From: Gordonia sp. (in: high G+C Gram-positive bacteria)
GTDB taxonomy: Bacteria > Actinomycetota > Actinomycetes > Mycobacteriales > Mycobacteriaceae
Length of the DNA: 8,988 nt
Direction of reading: 5' to 3'
Assembly (NCBI GenBank): GCA_030152405.1
Contig: JASLJL010000353.1
Location: forward strand, 1-8,988
In this document: positions 1-6,913 of the stretch, one piece after another
Layout of the letters: each line of letters opens with the position of its first letter
How positions within the stretch are numbered: position 1 is the first letter of the stretch
The notes under the pieces: generated by a model
Databases searched by the model: none
Told to the model about the DNA's origin: nothing
Seen by the model: the letters and a program-made list of their open reading frames with translations, nothing else
Translations under genes and position numbers: made by a program

Positions 1-954
1 GAGGATCGAGCGGCCCCAGGCCTGAATGCTGTCGCTACTGTACTCGATGTCGTTGCGCGTCATGCTGTGGGTCCCATCGGGAAACGTTTTGACGGTCAAC
101 GTGTTCGGCGGCATCGTAGCGCGGTACACGCGCTCGGTCTCGGCGACGTCGACGTTGCGGTCGCGGCCGCCGAGGATCAGCAGGGTGGGAATCGCCAGAT
201 GACGCAGGTCGGCCGTCACGTCCGACCGATAGTTCCGAAGGACGAAGCCCCACCGCTCGGCGGACATCGGGTCCGGGTCGACGTTCGACGCGAGGTAGCC
301 GCGATAGTCGGTGCGCGCGTTCAGCAGCTCGATCTGGCGGGCGCGACGTCCGAGCTCGGTGGCCAGGCGCTCGGGTGGAGCGTCCTCGGCCGCGAGCTCC
401 GCACGCATGTTGAACTCACCTTGTCGGAGCCAGTTGATCGCCGGGCCGACAAGGATCATGAATCGGAGATCGGGCCTGCTGCGGGCGACTTCCGGCAGCA
501 CCCACCCGGCCTGACTCACACCCCACGCCCCGATGCGCGTGGTGTCGATGTCGTCGCGCGTGTGCGCCCACGCGAGTGCGGCGTCCACTTCCGCGGCGCG
601 GTCGTGCATGGACTGGTTCAACCAGTCGCCGGGTGCGCCGTCGACCCCGGGCTTGTCCCAGGAGAGGCTGGCGAAGCCGGCTTTGGCGAACGCGTCCCAC
701 AGCGGCTTGTACGCGTCGTCGCGGCTGGCGTTCGCCGGACCGTCGCCGTGGACGAAGACCACGAGGCCGTACGGGCCGCTCGATCCGGCGGGTGTCGCGA
801 GCAGCCCGTGGAGTTCTCCGCGCGGACCGGGGATCGTGACCCGCTCTTCGTGGAACTTGTAGTCGTGCGCCACGAGGACCCATACCGCGACGCCGAGGAC
901 CAGCGCCAGGACGGTGACGATCGACGCCAGCGTCAGTTTCCTCCTGCGGCTCAC
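1..954 (-). CDS. Membrane-anchored alpha/beta hydrolase (3' end outside window)
   Basis: This is a serine hydrolase of the alpha/beta fold, with 318 codons visible; the C-terminus lies beyond position 1. The N-terminus has a short basic stretch (SRRRK) and one hydrophobic segment at about residues 7-28, so it is probably a signal anchor or signal peptide placing the enzyme outside the membrane. The oxyanion-side HGDGP motif is at residues 69-73. The nucleophile elbow GVSQAG puts Ser147 as nucleophile. The likely acid is Asp265 (LGGRDRNVD) and the likely histidine is His296 (PDGTHS), so the triad looks complete. The spacing resembles the S15/dienelactone-hydrolase-like bacterial esterases and peptidases; the substrate cannot be told. 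The GTG start is the first start after an in-frame TAA four codons upstream. It has no Shine-Dalgarno, but TAAGCT lies 6 nt before it. A hairpin separates it from the acyl-CoA ligase gene upstream, so it is probably transcribed on its own. Confidence 0.85.
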   Translation of the reverse strand, partial: MSRRRKLTLASIVTVLALVLGVAVWVLVAHDYKFHEERVTIPGPRGELHGLLATPAGSSGPYGLVVFVHGDGPANASRDDAYKPLWDAFAKAGFASLSWDKPGVDGAPGDWLNQSMHDRAAEVDAALAWAHTRDDIDTTRIGAWGVSQAGWVLPEVARSRPDLRFMILVGPAINWLRQGEFNMRAELAAEDAPPERLATELGRRARQIELLNARTDYRGYLASNVDPDPMSAERWGFVLRNYRSDVTADLRHLAIPTLLILGGRDRNVDVAETERVYRATMPPNTLTVKTFPDGTHSMTRNDIEYSSDSIQAWGRSIL

Positions 955-960
955 GGTGCG

Positions 961-966
961 AGCTTA
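961..966 (-). promoter_or_regulatory. Candidate -10 element for a leaderless hydrolase transcript
   Basis: On the minus strand TAAGCT (TANNNT form) ends 6 nt before the GTG start at 954. This would put the transcription start at or next to the start codon. No ribosome binding site is visible, which fits a leaderless message. No good -35 is seen. It is inferred from position only. Confidence 0.4.
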
Positions 967-1006
967 GTCTGTCGCCGGCTCGGTCCTCGTCTGCGGATCG
1001 CGCGCA

Positions 1007-1057
1007 CAACGATGGCGACGTCTCCCGGCACTGTGCCGGAAAACGTCGCCATCGTTG
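1007..1057 (-). terminator. Long hairpin, probable terminator of the acyl-CoA ligase gene
   Basis: The arms 1007-1021 and 1043-1057 are perfect 15-bp inverted repeats. An inner 6-bp stem (1025-1030 with 1034-1039) closes on a 3-nt loop. Between them the pairs 1022/1042 and 1024/1040 are C-A mismatches in plus-strand RNA but G-U wobbles in minus-strand RNA. A minus-strand transcript therefore folds into an unbroken 24-bp stem. That is the direction of the ligase gene, whose stop codon is 21 nt before the hairpin. No U-tract follows, as is common for actinobacterial I-shaped terminators. Confidence 0.7.
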
Positions 1058-1078
1058 ATGAACCGCGATCCAGGGAGG

Positions 1079-2737
1079 TCAGACCTGCTCTGGGTCGCCC
1101 AGCACGGTGTAGTCGCCTTCCGCGTACTCCTTGCGGACGCGCTTCTTGTCGAACTTGCCGACGGAGGTCTTCGGGACCTCGGTGACGAACGACCAGCGCT
1201 CGGGGATCTGCCACTTGGGGACCAGGTCCTCGAGGTACTTGCGCTGCGCGTCGATGTCGGCGTCCTCCTCCGAGCGGACCACGGCGAGGACGAACGGACG
1301 CTCATCCCACTTCTTGTCCGGAACGCCGACCACGGTGGCCTCGACGATCGCCGGGTTGGACGCGATGATGCTCTCGAGCTCGACAGACGAGATCCACTCG
1401 CCGCCGGTCTTGATCATGTCCTTGGCGCGGTCGACGATCGTCATGAACCCGTCCGGGGTCACGGTCGCGACGTCGCCGGTGCGCAGCCAGCCGTCGTCGA
1501 ACTTCGACTCGTCGGTCACGTTGCCCGCCGGGTCGTAGTAGGCGCCGGTGATCCACGGGCCGGACACCTCGAGCTCGCCCGCGGACTCGCCGTCCCACGG
1601 CTGCTCGGAGCCGTCGTCGCCGATGAGACGCGCGGCGACGGGCGACGGGAAGCGGCCCTGGGTCACGCGGTAGGCGAACTCGGTCTCCTCGGTCGCGCTC
1701 GCCGGCGGTCGTGCGACCGTGCCCAGCGGCGACGTCTCGGTCATGCCCCACGCGTGGATGATCGTGACGCCGTACTCGTCGAACTTCTTGATCATCGACG
1801 GCGGGACCGTCGCGCCGCCGACGACGACCTCGCGCAGGTGGCTGATGTCCTGCGGCTTCGCGTCGAGCATCGCCGAGACGCCCGCCCAGATGGTGGGCAC
1901 GGCTGCGGCCAGCGTTGGCTTCGCGGCGTCCATGATCTGCAGGATGGGCTCGGGCTGAAGGAAGCGGTCGGGCATGATCAGCGTCGCGCCGCACATCATG
2001 GCGGCGTACGGCAGACCCCACGACATGACGTGGAACATCGGCACGATGGCGAGCATCCGGTCGGCGTTGGACAGCCGCATGCCCATCGTCGTCGTGACGA
2101 TGAGCGAGTGCAGGTAGATGCTGCGGTGCGAGTAGACGACACCCTTGGGGTCACCGGTGGTGCCCGAGGTGTAACACATGACGGCCGCGTCGTTCTCGTC
2201 GACGTCGGGCCACGCGAAGGTTCCCTCCTCGCCTGCGATGAGCTCGTCGAACTGGTGGACGGTGATGCCCTCGGGTGCGGTGATCGCGTCGGCCGGTCCG
2301 TTGACGACCACGACGTGCTTCACGTTCGGGGTGCCCTGCAGGTACTGGCTGAGCATCGGCGCGACGGTGGCGTCGACGAAGATCACCTTGTCGTCGGCGT
2401 GATTGATGATGAAGACGGCCTGCTCGGGCGACAGCCGGAGGTTGAGCGTGTGCAGCACGGCGCCCATCGACGGCACGCCGGCGTAGAGCGCCTGGTGCTC
2501 GCTGTTGTTCCACATGAACGTCGCGACGCGGTCGCCGCGTTCGACGCCGAGCTTGGTGAGTGCGTTGGCGATCTTGGCGCCCGTCTCGGCGATCTCGGCG
2601 AACGACTGGGACCGCAGCGAGTCGCCGGTCCAGGTCTGGATCGACGCCTCCGGGAACATCCGGCGGCTGTACTCGACGAGGCTGGGAATCGTCAGGGCAC
2701 CGCGTTGCATCGTTGTCTGGATCAAGTGAGTCTCCAT
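1079..2737 (-). CDS. Acyl-CoA ligase (AMP-binding, medium/long-chain FadD/AlkK type)
   Basis: This is a 552-aa adenylate-forming enzyme, full length for the family. It activates a fatty acid with ATP to an acyl-adenylate and transfers it to CoA. The ATP-binding loop YTSGTTGDPKG is at residues 189-199. The adenine-binding motif AWGMTETSP is at 329-337, GWLRTGDVA with its ribose-binding Asp at 416-424, and the hinge DRAKDMIKTGGEWIS at 436-450. The C-terminal PKTSVGKFDKK at 522-532 carries the catalytic Lys528. The N-terminal pattern (QTTMQRGALTIPSLVEY) resembles AlkK-type medium/long-chain acyl-CoA synthetases. No signal peptide is present, so it is cytoplasmic. ATG at 2737 is preferred because family members start a few residues before this block; Met10 is an alternative. 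It is divergent from a TetR gene across a 146-bp intergenic with a palindrome, suggesting local control. Chain-length preference cannot be read from the sequence. Confidence 0.95.
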   Translation of the reverse strand: METHLIQTTMQRGALTIPSLVEYSRRMFPEASIQTWTGDSLRSQSFAEIAETGAKIANALTKLGVERGDRVATFMWNNSEHQALYAGVPSMGAVLHTLNLRLSPEQAVFIINHADDKVIFVDATVAPMLSQYLQGTPNVKHVVVVNGPADAITAPEGITVHQFDELIAGEEGTFAWPDVDENDAAVMCYTSGTTGDPKGVVYSHRSIYLHSLIVTTTMGMRLSNADRMLAIVPMFHVMSWGLPYAAMMCGATLIMPDRFLQPEPILQIMDAAKPTLAAAVPTIWAGVSAMLDAKPQDISHLREVVVGGATVPPSMIKKFDEYGVTIIHAWGMTETSPLGTVARPPASATEETEFAYRVTQGRFPSPVAARLIGDDGSEQPWDGESAGELEVSGPWITGAYYDPAGNVTDESKFDDGWLRTGDVATVTPDGFMTIVDRAKDMIKTGGEWISSVELESIIASNPAIVEATVVGVPDKKWDERPFVLAVVRSEEDADIDAQRKYLEDLVPKWQIPERWSFVTEVPKTSVGKFDKKRVRKEYAEGDYTVLGDPEQV

Positions 2738-2816
2738 TCATCACGCCGTCCGGATGTCCCGGACCATGGGTTCGCCGGAAAGTGAGAGGCTTCACTCCGT
2801 CATCGGCTAGTTTGCA

Positions 2817-2822
2817 ACATTA
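2817..2822 (-). promoter_or_regulatory. Weak candidate -10 for the acyl-CoA ligase gene
   Basis: TAATGT on the minus strand fits the TANNNT form of actinobacterial -10 elements. Its -35 position (about 2840-2845) falls inside the 23-bp palindrome, so a regulator bound there would block it. No good -35 consensus is seen, and the untranslated leader would be about 70 nt. Confidence 0.3.
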
Positions 2823-2835
2823 GACCAAGTCGCGC

Positions 2836-2858
2836 GCACCATTCCTGAGAAATGGTGC
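2836..2858. promoter_or_regulatory. 23-bp near-perfect palindrome, candidate TetR operator
   Basis: Arms GCACCATT (2836-2843) and AATGGTGC (2851-2858) are perfect inverted repeats. Counting 11-bp arms about a central G at 2847, 10 of 11 positions match. It lies in the shared promoter region of the divergent ligase and TetR genes, 25 bp before the TetR start codon. This size, symmetry and position are typical of sites bound by TetR-family dimers. That the neighbouring regulator binds it is inferred. Confidence 0.6.
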
Positions 2859-2869
2859 AGACGGGTGAC

Positions 2870-2875
2870 AGGAGG
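2870..2875 (+). promoter_or_regulatory. Ribosome binding site of the TetR gene
   Basis: AGGAGG lies 8 nt before the GTG at 2884. It decides the start: the nearby GTG at 2879 runs into TGA after two codons. It is one of only two strong Shine-Dalgarno sequences in the window. Confidence 0.75.
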
Positions 2876-2883
2876 CTCGTGTT

Positions 2884-3468
2884 GTGACGTCGGACGACGT
2901 GGTGGCCATGGCCACCAGGAGATTCATCGCGGGCGAGCGGATCGAGGTCGGTGAGCTCGCCGTGGAGGCCGGCGTCAATCGGAGCACCGTCTACCGCCGC
3001 TTCCACGGTCGCGACGGTCTGCTCGGAGAAGTGGTCTGGGGTCTTACGTCGCGGACGATGGAGGCGGCGATCCGACGCGCGACCGGGGAGGGCCCGGTCC
3101 GGATCGCCTCCCTGATGGTCGAGTTCGCGACGCTGGCCAACCGGGCCGAGCACATCCGACTCTTCTTCAGTCGCGAGCCCGAACGCGCACTACGGGTGAT
3201 GACGACGCAGGCCGGTGGCGTGCAGCCGCGGATCGTCGAGCGCATCACGGAGGTGATCGACGACGAGGTCGCCGCCGGGCGCCTCACGTCGCCGCTCCCG
3301 ACACCCGACCTGGCGCTGATCCTGGTGCGGATCACCGAGACGTTCGTCTACGCGAACGTGATCACCGGGGAGGAACCCGACGCGGTGAAAGTCGGGCAGG
3401 CGTGCGGAGCGTTGCTCGGTGTCCGGGTTCACGCACTGTCGAGGGCGGCGACGATCACCGGCACGTGA
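2884..3468 (+). CDS. TetR-family transcriptional regulator
   Basis: This 194-aa protein is the usual size for a TetR-type repressor. The N-terminal helix-turn-helix spans about residues 20-50: a start of helix at IEVGELAVEAGV, then the recognition region NRSTVYRRFHGRDGLL. The rest is helical and would form the ligand-binding and dimerisation domain. Its end (TETFVYANVITGEEPD, residues 151-166) resembles the QsdR-type C-terminal domain, a moderate-confidence assignment from memory. The GTG start has AGGAGG at 8-nt spacing. The divergent acyl-CoA ligase is the most likely target, with an acyl-CoA or fatty acid as possible ligand; both are inferences from position. The last 40 bp overlap the 3' end of the DUF488 gene on the other strand, and no terminator is seen. 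Confidence 0.9.
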   Translation: MTSDDVVAMATRRFIAGERIEVGELAVEAGVNRSTVYRRFHGRDGLLGEVVWGLTSRTMEAAIRRATGEGPVRIASLMVEFATLANRAEHIRLFFSREPERALRVMTTQAGGVQPRIVERITEVIDDEVAAGRLTSPLPTPDLALILVRITETFVYANVITGEEPDAVKVGQACGALLGVRVHALSRAATITGT

Positions 3469-3773
3469 CTGTGCTCGACGTCTTTCGCGGCGGTGGCCAA
3501 TTCGATGTCGGCTCCGGTGGCGCGCTCGCGCAGTCGAGCCAGCGCGTCGGCGGCGGATCCGACGGCCAGCTCGTCCCGGTAGCGCGCAGCGAACAGTTCG
3601 TACTGGTCACGGTGCGCGTGGTACCAGCGGCGCAACTCGTCAGACGGCGCGACGTCCTTGCACCAGTCGCCGATGCGCGAGTCGTCCTTTCTGATGCCGC
3701 GCGGCCACAGTCGGTCGACGAAGACCCGGTCGGCTGCAGGGGGATCGTAGACGCGGGTGGCGGTGACGGTCAC
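3429..3773 (-). CDS. DUF488 family protein (YeaO-like)
   Basis: This 114-aa protein matches the short DUF488 family. The signature RLWPRG is at residues 21-26, followed by W37, the block KDVAPSDELRRWY (39-51), and the C-terminal AAKDVEHSHVPV at about 95-106, where family members carry a conserved D-E-H-x-H pattern. The biochemical function of DUF488 is not established. The GTG start at 3773 overlaps the TGA of the upstream alpha/beta hydrolase gene as GTGA, so translation is probably coupled and the two genes share a message. No separate ribosome binding site is obvious. The 3' end overlaps the convergent TetR gene by 40 bp. The reading frame continues upstream of this start as a shadow of the hydrolase gene, so the longer form was rejected. 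Confidence 0.85.
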   Translation of the reverse strand: MTVTATRVYDPPAADRVFVDRLWPRGIRKDDSRIGDWCKDVAPSDELRRWYHAHRDQYELFAARYRDELAVGSAADALARLRERATGADIELATAAKDVEHSHVPVIVAALDSA

Positions 3774-4402
3774 CCGACGCTCACCGCCTCGCGGAGGGCG
3801 GCCCGCTCCAGGCTGTGGCGCACGAACGAGACCGCCTCGCGCTGCCAGAGCGCGATGTGATCGAGCATCGGATGTCCGCCTCCCGGGACGCCGATGTACG
3901 TCGCGTCGAGTCCACGATCGGCGAGTTCGGCGATGCCCTTCGCGGTCCGCGCCGGGTAGGTGACGGTGTCGGCCTCGCCGTGCACCGCGACGACCCGGAC
4001 ACCGTCGTGGATGTGCCGCCAGTCGGCGTGCTGCCACCACGGTGCGAGCGCGAGGATGTCGGTGACGCGCTCGTCGTCGCCGAGCAGTGCTGCGATGCGG
4101 CCGCCCATCGAGTGTCCGATCACGGCGACGGGCACTCCCGGCGTCGCACGACTCATCTGCTCCACGGCGTTCCGGGCGTACGGCATAGGGCTGGCCTGCC
4201 CGCCGTTCCAGCCGTACACGCGGTATCGCGCCTGATGGACGCGGACCCGACTGCCGAATGTCGCCGCGATCGACGCGGTGAACGGGTACATCCGCACCGC
4301 GGACCCCTGCCACGGCGAGAACGGCCGGTAACTGAAGTCGGTGCCGCCGGGCAGCACCAGCACATTGAGATCGGGAACCCGACCTCGATCTCGCGTGAAC
4401 AA
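3770..4402 (-). CDS. Small alpha/beta hydrolase
   Basis: This is a compact alpha/beta-fold hydrolase, 210 aa with the start chosen here. It begins with strand NVLVLPGGTDFSYRP, a form seen in small actinobacterial hydrolases. The nucleophile elbow GHSMGG gives Ser98, the acid is probably Asp145 (HGEADTV) and the histidine His177 (GGGHPM), so the triad is complete. No signal peptide is seen; it is probably cytoplasmic. The substrate is unknown. The start is uncertain. TTG at 4402 has AGGGG 5 nt upstream. GTG at 4363 is closer to the first strand but has no ribosome binding site. An ATG at 4516 would give 248 aa but overlaps the divergent pgm gene and its promoter, and adds a sequence without hydrolase character. 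The stop overlaps the DUF488 start by GTGA. Confidence 0.85.
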   Translation of the reverse strand: MFTRDRGRVPDLNVLVLPGGTDFSYRPFSPWQGSAVRMYPFTASIAATFGSRVRVHQARYRVYGWNGGQASPMPYARNAVEQMSRATPGVPVAVIGHSMGGRIAALLGDDERVTDILALAPWWQHADWRHIHDGVRVVAVHGEADTVTYPARTAKGIAELADRGLDATYIGVPGGGHPMLDHIALWQREAVSFVRHSLERAALREAVSVG

Positions 4403-4448
4403 TGGGACCCCTGTCTGCACGTCGCTCGTCTGCGCGTCGCTGTCGCCA

Positions 4449-4478
4449 CCGACAATAGCGACGACGCGATGGCAGAAT
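4449..4478 (+). promoter_or_regulatory. Candidate pgm promoter giving a leaderless transcript
   Basis: CCGACA (4449-4454) and CAGAAT (4473-4478) are separated by 18 bp. The -10 ends 7 nt before the ATG, which would place the transcription start at the A of the start codon. No Shine-Dalgarno precedes the ATG, which fits. The -10 keeps the key A2 and final T but not the first T. Confidence 0.4.
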
Positions 4479-4485
4479 CGTTCGC

Positions 4486-6129
4486 ATGGCGCACCCGAGA
4501 GCTGGAACCCCCGCACGTGGCGACGACCTGATCGACGTCGCGGCCGTCGAGCGGGCCTACTATGACGTGAATCCGGATCCGGCGGACCCCGGTCAGCGCG
4601 TAGCGTTCGGGACGTCGGGTCACCGCGGATCGAGTGTGAACGGGTCGTTCAACGAGGCCCACGTGCTGGCGATGACACAGGCGATCGTCGAGCATCGCGA
4701 ACGTGCGGGTATCGAGGGGCCGGTGTTCATCGGCTTCGACACCCACCTGCTGTCGAAGCCGGCCTGGCGGTCGGCGATCGAGGTGCTGGCGGGCAACGGG
4801 GTCACCGTCTTCACCGCAGTGGACGACGACTACACGCCGACCCCCGCGGTGAGCCGCGCGATTCTGCGATTCAACGCCGAGAATCCATCCGTGCAGGCCG
4901 ACGGCATCGTCGTCACACCGTCGCACAATCCGCCCGCGGACGGCGGGTTCAAGTACAACCCGCCGAACGGGGGCCCGGCGGACACTCCGATCACCACACC
5001 GATCGCCGAGCGCGCCAACCAGATCCTGGAGAACGGGCTGCGGGACGTGCAGCGGATCCCGTTCGAGCGGGCCCGCGGCTCCGAGCTGGTGATCGAGTAC
5101 CCGTTCTCGGGTGAGTACGTCACCGCTCTCGGCGACGTCGTCAATCTGGGCGCGATCGCCGCGGCGGGCGTCGAGATCGGAGCCGATCCGCTCGGCGGGG
5201 CGTCGGTGAACTACTGGTCGGAGATCAAGGACTTCTACGGGCTGGACGGGCTCACCGTCGTCAACCCGACCGTCGATCCGGCGTTCGGTTTCATGACTCT
5301 CGACACCGACGGCAAGATCCGCATGGACTGCTCGTCGCCGAACGCGATGGCGTCGTTGATCTCGCGACGCGACGAGTTCGACATCGCGACCGGCAATGAC
5401 GCCGACGCCGACCGGCACGGCATCGTGACCGGTGACGCCGGGCTGATGAACCCGAACCACTACTTGGCCGTCGCCATCGACTACCTGTTCTCGCACCGCG
5501 ACGGATGGCGCGACGGCGCGGCCGTCGGGAAGACGCTGGTGTCGTCGTCGTTGATCGATCGAGTGGTCGGCGGCCTCGGACGCCGACTGCTGGAGGTTCC
5601 GGTCGGCTTCAAGTTCTTCGTCGACGGGCTGCTCGACGGTTCGGTCGGGTTCGGCGGCGAGGAGAGCGCCGGGGCCTCGTTCCTCACCGTCGACGGTCGT
5701 CCGTGGTCGACCGACAAGGACGGCATCATCATGAACCTGTTGGCGTCGGAGATCCTCGCCGTGTCAGGTAAGACGCCGTCGGAGCGCTACGCCGAGCTGG
5801 CCGAGCAGTACGGGGAGTCCGCGTACGCGCGCATCGACGCCCCGGCCGGGCGGGAGCAGAAGGCGAAGCTCGGCGCGCTGTCGTCGAGCCAGGTGTCGGC
5901 GAACGAGCTCGCGGGGGAGAAGATCACCGCGATCCTTACCGAGGCGCCCGGAAACGGTCGTCCGATCGGTGGTCTCAAAGTGACGACCGACAACGCCTGG
6001 TTCGCCGCCCGCCCGTCCGGCACCGAGGATGTCTACAAGATCTATGCCGAGAGCTTCCGCGGCGCGGATCACCTCGCGCAGGTCCAGGAACAGGCACAGG
6101 CCCTCGTCGACTCGGTTCTCGCCGACTGA
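4486..6129 (+). CDS. pgm: Phosphoglucomutase (alpha-D-glucose-specific)
   Basis: This enzyme interconverts glucose 1-phosphate and glucose 6-phosphate in the cytoplasm, linking glycolysis to glycogen, trehalose and cell-wall sugar-nucleotide synthesis. At 547 aa it has the usual length of the bacterial Pgm type. The N-terminal [10 protein letters not shown] (residues 41-50) is the substrate-phosphate region. The catalytic loop TPSHNPP (144-150) contains the phosphoserine Ser146. The Mg-binding loop DADADRHG (305-312) supplies Asp305, Asp307 and Asp309. The sugar-binding GEESAG is at 391-396, and the C-terminal phosphate-binding [10 protein letters not shown] at 509-518. All four domains are present and no catalytic residue is missing. 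The start [10 protein letters not shown] matches the usual mycobacterial-type N-terminus. It is divergent from the small hydrolase gene and probably leaderless. Confidence 0.97.
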   Translation: MAHPRAGTPARGDDLIDVAAVERAYYDVNPDPADPGQRVAFGTSGHRGSSVNGSFNEAHVLAMTQAIVEHRERAGIEGPVFIGFDTHLLSKPAWRSAIEVLAGNGVTVFTAVDDDYTPTPAVSRAILRFNAENPSVQADGIVVTPSHNPPADGGFKYNPPNGGPADTPITTPIAERANQILENGLRDVQRIPFERARGSELVIEYPFSGEYVTALGDVVNLGAIAAAGVEIGADPLGGASVNYWSEIKDFYGLDGLTVVNPTVDPAFGFMTLDTDGKIRMDCSSPNAMASLISRRDEFDIATGNDADADRHGIVTGDAGLMNPNHYLAVAIDYLFSHRDGWRDGAAVGKTLVSSSLIDRVVGGLGRRLLEVPVGFKFFVDGLLDGSVGFGGEESAGASFLTVDGRPWSTDKDGIIMNLLASEILAVSGKTPSERYAELAEQYGESAYARIDAPAGREQKAKLGALSSSQVSANELAGEKITAILTEAPGNGRPIGGLKVTTDNAWFAARPSGTEDVYKIYAESFRGADHLAQVQEQAQALVDSVLAD

Positions 6130-6139
6130 GCCGTCTCCT

Positions 6140-6167
6140 CGGTTCCTCGAGCACAGTCGAGAGGCCG
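6140..6167 (+). terminator. Weak hairpin after pgm
   Basis: Arms 6140-6150 and 6157-6167 pair around a 6-nt loop, with 8 Watson-Crick pairs, 2 U-G pairs in plus-strand RNA and one C-A mismatch. It lies 10 nt after the pgm stop and ends just before the -10 of the next gene, so it could weakly separate the two transcripts. There is no U-tract. Confidence 0.3.
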
Positions 6168-6168
6168 C

Positions 6169-6174
6169 TACAGT
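6169..6174 (+). promoter_or_regulatory. Candidate -10 element for a leaderless dsbA-like transcript
   Basis: TACAGT (TANNNT form) ends 7 nt before the GTG at 6182, the same geometry as before pgm. No Shine-Dalgarno is present. No convincing -35 is seen. Confidence 0.45.
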
Positions 6175-6181
6175 CGTAGGC

Positions 6182-6898
6182 GTGAGCAAGAGCAGCGAGA
6201 ACGCGAACTACGAGCCGAAGGCGACGTCGAGCCGGGCGTCGTACGTTCTGATCGCGTTGGGCGTGATCGTGGTGGCACTGGTCGTCGGCGGTGTGCTGTG
6301 GCAGACGAACAAGGACTACCCGCCGGTCGACGACAAGGTGCTCGCCGAGAACGCGTCGTTCATCGTCGGTGATCGGACCGCTCCCGAGACCATCGACGTC
6401 TTCGAGGACTTCAACTGTCCGCACTGCAAGGCGTTCGAGGAGACGTCCGGCGCCGCGATTCAGGCGAGGGTCGTAGCGGGTGAGGTGCGGGTTCGCTACC
6501 ACATGCTGAACTTCCTCGACAAGGAGTCCGGGTCGGGCGACTTCTCGTCGCGCGGTGCGGGCGCGATCCTCTGCGTGGCTCGAAACGACAATCGGGACGT
6601 GTTCTGGAAGCTGCACTCGCAGCTGTTCGCGAAGTCGGGCGACGACCCGTCGAACGCCGACATCGCGAAGCTCGCCGCAGACGCCGGCGCGACTCCGGCG
6701 ACGCAGAAGTGCATCGTCGACGGGGCGCTCGTCGACGATGCGCGCACTATGGCGGACGAGTCGAGCAACCAGCTCAAGAACTCCACCAAAGGCGACATCG
6801 TGACGCCGACGGTCCTGTCGGCCGGCACCGTCGTCGACGGCATCACCGATGGCACCGGCTGGCTCGACGAGCTGATCGCCAACCCGCCGAAGTCGTAG
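6182..6898 (+). CDS. Membrane-anchored DsbA-like thiol-disulfide oxidoreductase
   Basis: This 238-aa protein has a short cytoplasmic N-terminus (about 1-19), one transmembrane helix at about 20-40, and a thioredoxin-fold domain outside the membrane. The active-site motif CPHC is at residues 79-82, after the strand ETIDVFEDFN, the arrangement of the DsbA/Thioredoxin_4 family. The cis-proline loop is VTPT with Pro209. It probably forms or isomerises disulfides in exported proteins. A second cysteine pair, Cys131 and Cys177, lies in the inserted helical domain and could form a structural disulfide as reported for mycobacterial DsbA-like proteins. GTG at 6182 is chosen because the protein then begins with a normal anchor and has a TANNNT element at leaderless distance. 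The frame stays open further upstream to 6029, but that part lies within the pgm coding sequence. It ends 15 bp from the convergent HNH gene. Confidence 0.9.
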   Translation: MSKSSENANYEPKATSSRASYVLIALGVIVVALVVGGVLWQTNKDYPPVDDKVLAENASFIVGDRTAPETIDVFEDFNCPHCKAFEETSGAAIQARVVAGEVRVRYHMLNFLDKESGSGDFSSRGAGAILCVARNDNRDVFWKLHSQLFAKSGDDPSNADIAKLAADAGATPATQKCIVDGALVDDARTMADESSNQLKNSTKGDIVTPTVLSAGTVVDGITDGTGWLDELIANPPKS

Positions 6899-6913
6899 TC
6901 GGAGCCTCCTCGG

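Noticed and set aside
67..1185. Plus-strand open frame (372 codons) opposite the first hydrolase
   Set aside because: The minus strand carries a hydrolase with a complete triad and membrane anchor; this frame has no motifs and crosses the hairpin.
1055..2785. Long plus-strand open frame (576 codons) opposite the acyl-CoA ligase
   Set aside because: Composition is rich in Arg, Asp, His and Val without motifs, as expected from a high-GC antisense shadow; the minus strand encodes a complete enzyme.
4153..5496. Minus-strand open frame (447 codons) opposite pgm
   Set aside because: It is antisense to the intact pgm catalytic core and has no recognisable domain; it ends inside the hydrolase gene in another frame.
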